Source: Planctomycetota bacterium
GTDB lineage: Bacteria > Planctomycetota > UBA1135 > GCA-002686595
Length of the DNA stretch: 64,000 bases
Assembly (NCBI GenBank): GCA_020638875.1
Contig: JACKHS010000017.1
Coordinates: 1-64,000, forward strand
Direction of reading: 5' to 3'
Shown: positions 34,456 through 42,779 of the stretch, in pieces
How the letters are laid out: every line of letters begins with the position of its first letter
Numbering within the stretch: the stretch's first letter is position 1
The notes under the pieces: model-generated
What the model was told of the DNA's origin: nothing
The model's input: only the letters and a program-made list of their open reading frames with translations
Databases searched by the model: none
Translations under genes and position numbers: made by a program

Positions 34456-35126
34456 GCGGGCTCCTCCCACGCGCTCGTGAGCACCTCGTGCGCGAGGCAG
34501 CGCGCCGCTTCGAGCGCGGCCGGCAGGCGCCAGTGCGCCGCGTCGCGGTCGCCGACGAGGTTCGACGCGCCGCGCACGACGCGCAGCGGCACGCGCGCCA
34601 GCGCGCAGGCCAACGCGACGCCGAAGCCCTCCATGTCCTCGCACAGCGCGGCGGGGAAGGCCGCGCGGCGACGCGCCGCCATGGCCGCGTCCGCGCTCGC
34701 CGCGCACGTCGTGAGCAGCAGTCCGCGCGCGCCCGCGCCGGCCGCGAGCGGCAGCGTGTCGTTCACCGGGTGCGCCGTCGTGCCGGGCGAGCCCGGCCAC
34801 TGCGGGAAGCCGAGCGCCGGCGGCCCTTGGAAGCCCTCGCCCTCGCCCGCGCCGACGCCGGCGAGGCCCACCGCGACGAACTCTCGCGCCGCGCCGATCG
34901 GCACGGCGGCCTCGTCGTAGGTGCCGGCGATGCCGACCAGCAGCACGCGCGCCGGGCGCAGCTCGGCGAGCAGTTGCATCGTGCGCGCGGCCGCGGCGAC
35001 CGGCCCGAAGCCGCACAGGCGCACGAGGCCGGCGCCGCGCGGCAGGCCGCCGAAGTCCTCGAGGCGGCGCAACTCGAGCTCGGTGGGCACGAGCACCAGG
35101 GTGGGGGAGCCGGGGGAGGCGGGCAC
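34452..35126 (-). CDS. mqnB: Futalosine hydrolase MqnB
   Basis: 224 residues of the nucleoside-phosphorylase/hydrolase fold. Features are TLVLVPTELELRRL, GFGPVAAAARTMQLLAELRP, VLLVGIAGTYD, FPQWPGSPG and CEDMEGFGVALACALA, the last with the catalytic EDMEG segment. MqnB removes hypoxanthine from futalosine to give dehypoxanthine futalosine. It is coupled to mqnD downstream; mqnA, mqnC and mqnE are not in the window. The GTG start follows a GACACT hexamer at 6 bases and has no Shine-Dalgarno site. Confidence 0.9.
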   Translation of the reverse strand: MPASPGSPTLVLVPTELELRRLEDFGGLPRGAGLVRLCGFGPVAAAARTMQLLAELRPARVLLVGIAGTYDEAAVPIGAAREFVAVGLAGVGAGEGEGFQGPPALGFPQWPGSPGTTAHPVNDTLPLAAGAGARGLLLTTCAASADAAMAARRRAAFPAALCEDMEGFGVALACALARVPLRVVRGASNLVGDRDAAHWRLPAALEAARCLAHEVLTSAWEEPA

Positions 35127-35132
35127 GCCACG

Positions 35133-35138
35133 AGTGTC
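35133..35138 (-). promoter_or_regulatory. Putative leaderless -10 hexamer (GACACT)
   Basis: On the minus strand GACACT plus 6 bases (cgtggc) leads to the mqnB GTG. It shares the 95-base divergent region with the M28 gene promoter. Confidence 0.4.
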
Positions 35139-35184
35139 GAGCCTCGCCCGGCCCGGATCAAGGGCGCGACGGGCCGCGGCCTGC

Positions 35185-35190
35185 TAGCCT
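35185..35190 (+). promoter_or_regulatory. Putative -10 box of the M28 peptidase gene (TAGCCT)
   Basis: GCTAGCCT lies 31 bases before the ATG at 35222. The same GCTAGCCT string is at 46780-46787, upstream of the FG-GAP gene. No clear -35 box is seen. Confidence 0.35.
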
Positions 35191-35221
35191 GCGCGCTCCC
35201 GCTCTCCAGCCCCGCACCGCC

Positions 35222-36920
35222 ATGAAGCGCTTCCTCACGACCTCGCTCGTCTGCTCGCTGCTCGCCGTCTCCGCCGCCGCGCAGGAGGCCGCCGGCGCCG
35301 CGCTCGGGGTCGCGCTCGATCCGCACGAGCGCGCGCTGCTCGCGGCCGGCGACGCGCACGACGGCGCGGCCGAGATCATCCGCGCGCTGACGACGGAGCA
35401 CCCGCGGCGCCTGACCGGCTCGAGCGGCCTCGAGCGCGCCGAGCTGTGGGCGCAGGAGCGCTTCGCGGCGCTCGGGCTCGACGTGCGGCGCGAGGCGTGG
35501 GGCGAGGTGCCGGTCGGCTTCGACCGCGGCGCGTGGAGCGGGCGCGTGCTCGGCGCGGACGAGCGCGCGCTGACCTTCGTCACGCCGGCGTGGACGCCCG
35601 GCACCGACGGCCCCGTGCGCGCGCCGCTGCGCCTGGGCGCCGCGAGCGCGGCGGCGGCGCGCGCGCCGGCCGGCCGACGCCGACGCGTGGCGCGGCGCGT
35701 GGGTGCTGTTGCCGCCCGCGGCGGCCGGCGGGCGCGAGCGGCGCGACGTCGAGTCCGCGTACGCCGAGCTCGGCGCGCTCGGGCTGCTCGCGCCGGGCTC
35801 GCGCGACGGGCGGCTGACGATGACCGGGAGCTGGGAGCGGCCGCGGCGCGAGGGCCCGCTCGACGTGCGCGTGCTGTACGACGACTACGTCGCGCTGCGC
35901 GACGAGCTCGAGGCCGGCGCCGCGCGCGAGCTCGAGCTCGACGTGCGCAACGCCTTCGTCGACGGCCCCGTGACGCAGTACAACGTCGTGGCCGACCTCG
36001 TCGGACGCGAGCGCCCCGACGAGTACGTGCTCGTGCAGGGCCACATCGACGCGTTCGACGGCGCGCAGGGCGCGTGCGACAACGGCACGGGCGTCGCGAC
36101 CACGCTGGAGGCCGCGCGCCTGCTCGCGAGCCTCGACGAGCGGCCGCGGCGCACGATCCGCTTCGTGCTCTACAGCGGCGAGGAGCAGGGCCTCTACGGC
36201 TCGCGCGGCTACGTGCGCGACCACGCCGACGAGCTCGAGCGCGTCAGCGTCGTGCTCAACCACGACAACGGCACGAACTACCTGGCCGGCATCGGGCCGA
36301 CGCTCGCCATGCTGGCCGACTTCGAGCACGTGTTCGCGCCCGTGCAGGCGCTCGACCCCGAGCGGCCGTTCGCGCTGCGCGTGAGCCCGGGCCTGACGCC
36401 GGGGCCGAGCGACCACGCGCCCTTCGTCGAGGCCGGCGTGCCGGCCTTCCACTGGGACCAGTCGCAGGAGGGCTACCGCCGCCTGCACCACACCCAGCAC
36501 GACACGCTCGCCGAGGTCGACGACGCGGACCAGCGCCACAGCGCGCGCGTCATCGCGCTCGCGGCGTGGCGCTTCGCCGAGCTCGACCACCTCGTGGACC
36601 GCACGCGCCTGCGACGGCCCGAACCGCGCCGCATGGGCGTCTACCTCGCGCGCGAGGACTCGCGCGTGGTGGAGAACGTCGTGCCCGGCGGGCTGGCCGA
36701 GGGCGCGGGCTGGCGCGTCGGCGACGTGATCGTCGCGATCGACGGCATGGAGGTGCAGGACAGCAAGCAGATCGCGGCCGAGCTGCAGAAGGGCGGGCCG
36801 CAGAAGCGCGTCGTGCTCGAGCGCGGGGCGGAGCGCGTCGAGAGCGTGCTCGACTACACGGACGACCCGCAGGAGGCCGAGCGCCGCGCCTGGGAGGAGG
36901 AGCCGGCCGAGGCGCGCTGA
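35222..36920 (+). CDS. Secreted M28-family metallopeptidase with C-terminal PDZ domain, frameshifted
   Basis: A signal peptide (MKRFLTTSLVCSLLAVSAAA) opens the frame. A one-base shift within GCGCGCCGGCCGGCC near 35670 is needed to continue into ADADAWRGAWVLLPP. M28 zinc ligands are visible: VQGHIDAFDGAQGACDNGTG (His, Asp), VLYSGEEQGLYGSRG (Glu-Glu), NHDNGTNY, and HHTQHDTLAEVD with the last His. The final 100 residues are a PDZ domain (VVENVVPGGLAEGAGWRVGD, VIVAIDGMEVQD). Such enzymes remove N-terminal amino acids from extracellular peptides. Both parts keep strong coding character, so an assembly indel is likely. It is divergent from mqnB. Confidence 0.82.
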
Positions 36921-36930
36921 GCGGCGGGGC

Positions 36931-36955
36931 CCCGCGCGCGCGGTCCGCGCGCGGG
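36931..36955. terminator. GC hairpin after M28 gene
   Basis: CCCGCGCGCG-cggtc-CGCGCGCGGG, a perfect 10-bp stem 10 bases past the stop, followed by AAAGC. It has no T-run on this strand. Confidence 0.45.
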
Positions 36956-37041
36956 AAAGCTCGCCGAAAACCCGCCCCGCGCGGGCCTTCGCGCTCGGAC
37001 TACGCGCCGGCTCGGCCCCACAGGCCTCGAGTCGGCGCACC

Positions 37042-39372
37042 GTGAGACACCCCCAGCACCTCCGCGGCCTGGCCCTCGCCCTGCTCGTCGCCTCGTGCGG
37101 CGGCGGTGGGGGCGGCGGGACCGCCTCGCCGCCCGGCGACACGGGCGGCCCCGACCTGTTCGTCCAGAGCCTCGACGTCACGCCCACGGACGTGGAGGTC
37201 GGGCAGCCGCTGCACGTCGTCGACGTGGTGGCGAACGCCGGCGACAGCGCCGCGAGCGCGTTCCAGGTCTCGATCTACCTCTCGCCCGACCCGTTCGTGA
37301 ACAGCGCGGACGTGCTGCTCGGCGTGCGCAACCTGGGCGTGCTCGCGCCCAGCGCGACCTCGAGCGGCGGCGGCTTCCTGACCGTGCCCGGCAACGTCAC
37401 CGCGGGCACGTGGTACGTGGGCGCGGTGGCCGACAGCGGCGGCGCCGTCACGGAGACCGACGAGGCCAACAACGCGCTGGTCGCGGCCGCGCCGGTGACC
37501 GTGCACGCGGTGGCGCTGCCCGACCTCGCGCCGAGCACGCTGAGCTACAGCCCGACGACGGTCGAAGCCGGCCAGCAGATCACCGTCACCGACACGGTCG
37601 CCAACCACGGCACCGGCGCCGCGGGCGCGTTCCAGGTCGGCCTGTACCTCTCGCACGACCCGCAGATCACGAGCGGCGACACGCTGATCGGGCTGCGCAA
37701 CGTGCCGGGCCTGGGGCCGGGCGAGCTCTCCTTCGCGAGCTCGCCGGTGACCGTCCCCGCGAGCCTCGCCGCCGGCGACTGGTTCGTCGGCGTGATCGCC
37801 GACGTCGGCGGCGCGCGCGTCGAGAGCGACGAGTTCAACAACTCGCTGAGCTCCATCACGCCGCTGCACGTCACGCACCCGCCGCGCCCGGACCTCCTGG
37901 TCACGCAGCTCGCCTTCTCGCCGTCGCAGCTCGACGCGGGGCAGAGCTTGTCGGTGTCGGAGACCGCCGCCAACCAGGGGCTCGTCGCCGCGGGGCCCTT
38001 CCGCGTCGGCATCTACCTGTCGGCGGACGACGAGGTCACCGTCGACGATCGGTTGATCGGCTTCCGCGCCGTGGCCGGCCTGCAGGTCGGCGAGACCTCG
38101 GCCGCGTCCGCGCCGCTCGTCGTGCCGAGCGACACGCCCGGCGGAACCTATCACCTCGGCGCGATCGTCGACTACGAAGCCGGCGTGCTCGAGGAGAACG
38201 AGGACAACAACGCCACCGTCGCGCTGGGCCTCGTCGAGGTCTTCGTGCCGCCGATGCCCGACCTGCAGCCGGTCGCGGTGAGCTTCGGGCCGAGCGCGCT
38301 GCAGGCCGGCGAGGCGCTGACCGTCGTCGAGCGCGTGAAGAACCACGGCGTCGTCGCGGCGAGCAACGTGCGCGTGGCGGTCTACCTCTCGTCGAACCCG
38401 GTCGTCAGCACCAGTGACACGCTGCTCGGCGTGCGCACGATCCCGAGCCTCGCGCCGGGCGAGCAGAGCGAGGCGCAGAGCGTGTTCACGCTGCCGCTCG
38501 GGCTGGGCACGGGCTCGTGGACGCTGGGCGTGATCGCGGACGACCTCGACGCCGTGGCGGAGCCGAACGAGTCCGACAACCTGCTCGTCGCGCCGGGCCA
38601 CGTCGACGTGACCGGCTCGAGCCAGCCGATGGCCGACCTGCACCTCTCGGTGCTGAGCTCGAGCCCGAGCCAGGTGATCCCGGGTCACCAGCTCACGATC
38701 GCGCACACCGTGCGCAACGACGGCGACCTGTCGGCGCCGGGCTTCGTGATCGAGTTCTACCTCTCCGACGACGACGTCATCGACGCCACCGACCACCTGA
38801 TCGGCGTGCGCACGCTCTTCGGCCTCGGCATCGGCCAGGGCTCGGCGCAGAGCTTCCCGTACACCGTCCCGGCCGGGCTGCCGGTGGGCGTCTACCGCCT
38901 CGGCGCGATCGTGGACGCCGCGGGCGCCGTGGCGGAGTCGGACGAGAGCAACAACGTCAAGCTGGCCACCGGCACCGTGACGCTCTACGTGCCGCCGCCG
39001 CCCGCGCCGGACCTGATCGTGACGGCGCTGACCTTCGGGCCGACGCCCGTCGCGGCCGGCGGCACGCTCACGCTCGACGACGTCGTGCGCAACCAGGGCG
39101 ACCTCACCGCGGACGCGTGCCACGTGAGCTACTACCTGTCGGTCGACGATCAGGTGGCCACGGACGACGTGTGGCTCGGCGACGGGCTCGCGCTGCCCGC
39201 GCTGGCGGCCGGCGCGCAGTCGCCCTCCTCGAACCAGTTCAACTTGCCAGCGGGCCTCGCCGCCGGCACCTGGCACGTCGGCGCGATCGTGACCCTGGAC
39301 GCGGGCACGGCCGAGTCGGACACCGCCAACAACACCTTCGTCGCGACCGCGACGCTGGAGGTCACGCCATGA
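37042..39372 (+). CDS. Lipoprotein with six CARDB beta-sandwich repeats
   Basis: 776 residues. The signal peptide ends at a lipobox (LALLVASC, Cys19) followed by a Gly-rich linker. Six repeats of about 118 residues follow, each starting 'DL.V..L...P..V..G..L.V.D.V.N.G' and ending 'G.Y.LGA..D..G.V.E.DE.NN': examples are PDLFVQSLDVTPTDVEVGQP, PDLAPSTLSYSPTTVEAGQQ and PDLIVTALTFGPTPVAAGGT. CARDB (cell-adhesion-related) domains are surface modules that bind partners or act as spacers; no catalytic domain is present. The GTG start is chosen for the signal peptide. The next gene overlaps by ATGA. Confidence 0.9.
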   Translation: MRHPQHLRGLALALLVASCGGGGGGGTASPPGDTGGPDLFVQSLDVTPTDVEVGQPLHVVDVVANAGDSAASAFQVSIYLSPDPFVNSADVLLGVRNLGVLAPSATSSGGGFLTVPGNVTAGTWYVGAVADSGGAVTETDEANNALVAAAPVTVHAVALPDLAPSTLSYSPTTVEAGQQITVTDTVANHGTGAAGAFQVGLYLSHDPQITSGDTLIGLRNVPGLGPGELSFASSPVTVPASLAAGDWFVGVIADVGGARVESDEFNNSLSSITPLHVTHPPRPDLLVTQLAFSPSQLDAGQSLSVSETAANQGLVAAGPFRVGIYLSADDEVTVDDRLIGFRAVAGLQVGETSAASAPLVVPSDTPGGTYHLGAIVDYEAGVLEENEDNNATVALGLVEVFVPPMPDLQPVAVSFGPSALQAGEALTVVERVKNHGVVAASNVRVAVYLSSNPVVSTSDTLLGVRTIPSLAPGEQSEAQSVFTLPLGLGTGSWTLGVIADDLDAVAEPNESDNLLVAPGHVDVTGSSQPMADLHLSVLSSSPSQVIPGHQLTIAHTVRNDGDLSAPGFVIEFYLSDDDVIDATDHLIGVRTLFGLGIGQGSAQSFPYTVPAGLPVGVYRLGAIVDAAGAVAESDESNNVKLATGTVTLYVPPPPAPDLIVTALTFGPTPVAAGGTLTLDDVVRNQGDLTADACHVSYYLSVDDQVATDDVWLGDGLALPALAAGAQSPSSNQFNLPAGLAAGTWHVGAIVTLDAGTAESDTANNTFVATATLEVTP

Positions 39373-39614
39373 GCGCGCGCCGACTCGTCCTCTCCGCCGC
39401 CCTCGCGCTGCTCGCGCTGGCGAGCCTGGCCCTCTCGCGCGGCGCCGAGCACGCCGACGCGGGGAGCGGCGCGACCCTCGACCTCGGCGCGCCGCGCGTC
39501 GAACCCGTCACGCCCGGCTATCGGCGCGCGCCGCACGCGTGGCAGCGCGAGGCGGGGCGTGCGCCGGTCGCGGACCCCTCGCGCTACGAGGACCTGGGGC
39601 GCGCGCGTCCCTGA
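39369..39614 (+). CDS. Small exported protein coupled to the CARDB lipoprotein
   Basis: 81 residues. The ATG overlaps the CARDB stop (ATGA). The N-terminal helix LVLSAALALLALASLALS is a signal peptide or anchor. The mature part is short and hydrophilic (GATLDLGAPRVEPVTPGY, then ADPSRYEDLGRARP). The family is unrecognised. Coupling suggests it helps the CARDB protein, but this is inference. Confidence 0.5.
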   Translation: MSARRLVLSAALALLALASLALSRGAEHADAGSGATLDLGAPRVEPVTPGYRRAPHAWQREAGRAPVADPSRYEDLGRARP

Positions 39615-39753
39615 CCTCTCCGAGCCTGCGCGCGCTCGTCGTCGTGGAATCCGGCGCGCGCCCGCTCGCGGGCGGGGCGTCGAGCCCGCCCGGCCGCGCG
39701 CCAGGCGTGCGCGCGTCGGCCGGCGGCGCGCGCGCGCGCCACCGGCCTGAAAC

Positions 39754-39783
39754 GAGCGAAGGGCCCGCCGCGGCGAGCCCTTC
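39754..39783. terminator. Bidirectional terminator
   Basis: GCGAAGGGC-ccgccgcggcga-GCCCTTCGC has a perfect 9-bp stem, and the loop can pair further (CGCC/GGCG). It lies between the converging genes ending at 39614 and 39822 and can serve both. Confidence 0.6.
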
Positions 39784-39821
39784 GCAGGAGAGTCGTGCGC
39801 GGGCGGGGCCCGCGCCGGGGG

Positions 39822-42305
39822 TCACGGCAGGAACGTGATCGTGACGCCGTTGGAGAGGTTGAAGTTGGAGCCGCAGGGCGAGATCGCCGGGTCGCGGTAC
39901 CACACCTGGAAGCTGCGCGTGTCGCCGGGCGTGTAGACGCCGACGGCCGACAGGGCCGGGCCCCAGCTCGCGTTGCCGCCCGCGTCGGGGACGCGCACGC
40001 CCATGCGCTTCACGCTGCCGCCGGCGCAGCGCAGGCCGTCCCCGAAGATCGAGCCGTTGCCGCCGTTGACCTGGTTCAGGCCGTTGAACAGCAGCGCGGG
40101 CTGGTTCGGGCGGAGCTGTTGCGCGTTGAACACGAGGTCGTCGGCCGAGACGCTGTCGCTGCCCGTGCCGAACAGGATCGCGCCCACGCCGGTCGAGTTG
40201 GCGCAGCCCTCGCCCGCGTTGCCGTTGTTGCCGCAGGGGCAGAACGAGCCGCTGCCGTCGCCGAAGCAGAACGCCGTGCCGACCACGCCGCCGGCGCACT
40301 CGTCCGGGATGCCGTTGCCGTCCTGATCCTGCGAGGTCCCGTCGGCGACGTCGAGGTCGTCCGGGACGCCGTTCTGGTTGCAGTCGTCGGCGGAGGTCAC
40401 GTAGAGCAGCACGTTGTAGTCCTGGTCCGGCGAGCCGGGCGTGGAGAACAGGGTGTCGTAGCTGCCGTTGTTGTCGACGTCGTAGATGATGTTCGCGTTG
40501 ACCACGATGCCGCCGATCGTCTGCGTGCTGGCGCCGTCGAGCAGGCTCGGGTTCGCGAGGTTGAACGCGTCCTGGTTGATCGAGTGCGACCACGTCGTCG
40601 ACGGATCGCTCGAGTTGCCGTTGCTGACGCTCAGCGAGCGGATCTTGTAGTTCACGCCGCTGTTGCCGCCGGTGACGACGTCGCCTTCGATCAGCACGAG
40701 CTCGAGCTTGTAGCTGAAGCTCGTCGCGTCGTAGACGGCGCGCACGAGGGCGTTGTCGAAGAAGCTCGCGCCGTTGAGCAGGACGCGCGCCGTGAAGTAC
40801 AGGTTGCCGACCGAGTCCATCATCGGCGAGCCCAGCGACGGGCCAGCGACGGTCGCGGCGGCGTCCTGGCCGACCAGGTGGCCGATGACCTGCGTGCCGA
40901 AGAGGCCGTAGACGTCCTTGCCGGTGGCGTTGAACGTGTGCGCCGCGACGACCCACGTGGTCGTGCCGCCGCTGTGACGCGCGACCGCGATCAGGTTGTT
41001 GTGGTTGGCGTTGCTGACCCAGGTGGGGTGGTGGACCTGGGCGGCGGCCAGCAGGCGGCCGGCCTGGTCCTCGCCCACGGCGATCGGGCCGTTGCCGCCG
41101 CGGAAGGGCGTCGAGCCGTAGTAGTTGGCGAACTCGGGCTGGCCGGCGCCGCCGATGTTCGAGGAGAAGCCGTCGGTCGGGTCGCTGACCACGGCCGGCA
41201 GCGTGAGCTGCAGGGTGCCGGTCGGGGCGCCGCTGGCGTTCAGGCCGAACAGGCCCAGGGTGTCCGACACCGTGTGCTTGACGATCTGCGCGCCGGTGCC
41301 GAGCACCGAGCCCGGGAAGAGTGCCGGGAAGTTGTGCTGCGAGAACGACACCGTGCCGCGCGTCGACGCGCCGCCGACGTGGGCCGTGGTGGCGGTCGCC
41401 GTGGTCGAGCCGTAGACGCACTCGCCGTTGAAGTTGCTGCCCAGGAAGACGGGCTGGCCGCCGGTGATGGAGCCGGAGATCATCGCCGCGGGCGAGTGCG
41501 TCGTGGCGCTGTTCGCCAGGAGCTGCAGCGTCGCCGCCGGATCGCCGGTGCCCGAGGTCGCCAGGTAGTTCACCAGCGCGCTGGAGCGCGCCAGCGTGTC
41601 GACGCGGAAGTAGTTGTTGCCGGTCAGCGCCAGGATCGGGCCGCAGTCGGCGGTCGTGAAGTTGTCGGCGCGCACGACGACCGTGCCGTCGTTGGTCACG
41701 CCGCCCATGCCGAACTGCGACACGTTGCACAGCCAGTCGGGCGAGTTCGTCGCCGCGACGACGCGCGAGACGTACAGGCGCGAGGGCAGGTCGACCTCGT
41801 AGTTCGCGGTGCCGGCGATGACCTGGCCCAGCGAGTTGAGCGTGACCTGTTGCGTCGAGTACTCGCTCAGCGTGAAGCCGAACTGGTTGCCGACGAGCGC
41901 CGCGGTGTTGACGGGCGAGCCGGGCGTGTTCAGCGACGCGTTGCCGTTGACGCCGGCGCCGGCCGCGTTCCAGTTCATGTAGCTCGAGCGCACGAACGGC
42001 GCGCCGAAGAGCGTGTCGTTGCTGATCGAGCCGCAGCTGATGCGCGCGCCGTAGAAGAGCGAGCCCTGGTCGCTGTCCATCGACGTCTTCGCCAGCGGGG
42101 CGACGCCGTAGACGCGGCCGGAGCTCGAGGTCAGCGCCGCCAGGTCGAGCACGTAGTCGTTGACTTGCTCGGTGACGTCGTGCGGGTCCAGCGTGTCGCC
42201 GGGATAGGCGGAGATCAGCGAGGTGCTGTCTTGCGCGAGGGTGGGCAGGGCCAGGGCGCAGAGCGCGACGGCGCCGGCCGAGGCGCGGGGAGTCACTCGT
42301 TTCAT
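39822..42305 (-). CDS. Large secreted protein with Ca-binding linker and Cys-rich planctomycetal C-terminal module
   Basis: 827 residues with signal peptide (AGAVALCALALPTLAQ). Residues 30-640 are a beta-rich Gly/Ser/Thr/Asn-rich domain with no known motif (for example SLFYGARISCGSISNDTLFG). A dockerin-like calcium loop pair follows: DDCNQNGVPDDLDVADGTSQ then DQDGNGIPDECAGG. The end is the module seen at 26261-27166: FCFGDGSGSFCPCGNNGNAG, GCANSTGVGAIL, FGDGLRCAGG, FQVWYRDPA and SNFNLSNG. In some Planctomycetota this module ends many exported proteins. It is divergent from the propeller-module protein at 42780. Confidence 0.75.
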   Translation of the reverse strand: MKRVTPRASAGAVALCALALPTLAQDSTSLISAYPGDTLDPHDVTEQVNDYVLDLAALTSSSGRVYGVAPLAKTSMDSDQGSLFYGARISCGSISNDTLFGAPFVRSSYMNWNAAGAGVNGNASLNTPGSPVNTAALVGNQFGFTLSEYSTQQVTLNSLGQVIAGTANYEVDLPSRLYVSRVVAATNSPDWLCNVSQFGMGGVTNDGTVVVRADNFTTADCGPILALTGNNYFRVDTLARSSALVNYLATSGTGDPAATLQLLANSATTHSPAAMISGSITGGQPVFLGSNFNGECVYGSTTATATTAHVGGASTRGTVSFSQHNFPALFPGSVLGTGAQIVKHTVSDTLGLFGLNASGAPTGTLQLTLPAVVSDPTDGFSSNIGGAGQPEFANYYGSTPFRGGNGPIAVGEDQAGRLLAAAQVHHPTWVSNANHNNLIAVARHSGGTTTWVVAAHTFNATGKDVYGLFGTQVIGHLVGQDAAATVAGPSLGSPMMDSVGNLYFTARVLLNGASFFDNALVRAVYDATSFSYKLELVLIEGDVVTGGNSGVNYKIRSLSVSNGNSSDPSTTWSHSINQDAFNLANPSLLDGASTQTIGGIVVNANIIYDVDNNGSYDTLFSTPGSPDQDYNVLLYVTSADDCNQNGVPDDLDVADGTSQDQDGNGIPDECAGGVVGTAFCFGDGSGSFCPCGNNGNAGEGCANSTGVGAILFGTGSDSVSADDLVFNAQQLRPNQPALLFNGLNQVNGGNGSIFGDGLRCAGGSVKRMGVRVPDAGGNASWGPALSAVGVYTPGDTRSFQVWYRDPAISPCGSNFNLSNGVTITFLP

Positions 42306-42779
42306 GAGGAGTTCAGGCTCGGGGGTTCCCAGGGAGGCAGGGAGGGTCGCCGGTCGGGTCCTCGGGGGCTCGACCGGGGCAGCGCCGCCTCGGGAGGGCG
42401 GGCCGGCGACCCGGGCTCGGGGGAGAGTCTAGCTCGGACCGCTCGGGGCGCTCCCCGCGGCGCGTGCCGGGCTGGTGATTTCCCCGTGAAGCGCGGCATT
42501 CCGCTCACGGTACGGGTTGACAGGAGCGCCGGATTGGATTGGGATATCCTACAGTATGGCGTCGGCCTCGCTGGCGCCCCTGGACCCGCGCGCGGCGGCA
42601 GCGGCCGCCCGGACGGGTCGACGACGGAGGAGCGGGCCCCGGGCCCGGAGGCGATCCCGCCGCAGGCGCGTGCGCGCTGCCGCGGCGGGGGAGCCGTGCC
42701 TGCGCCGGGGGCGGGGGAGAGGTGCGACGCGCCGCGGCCCCGCACGATCCCGGCCGCGGTCCATCCCGAGGAGAGCCCA
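42306..42779. promoter_or_regulatory. Divergent intergenic region with a possible promoter
   Basis: No gene is seen. The best promoter-like sequence is TTGACA (42517-42522), with GGATATCC starting 19 bases later (42542-42549) on the plus strand, leaving a leader of about 225 bases before the ATG at 42780. A GATATCC box also lies 219 bases before the paralogous gene at 52096. The start of the 42780 gene has GAGGAG 6 bases upstream. Confidence 0.35.

Noticed and set aside
37000..39276. Long minus-strand open frame opposite the CARDB gene
   Set aside because: Its repeats mirror the CARDB repeats on the other strand, and the composition is that of a shadow frame.
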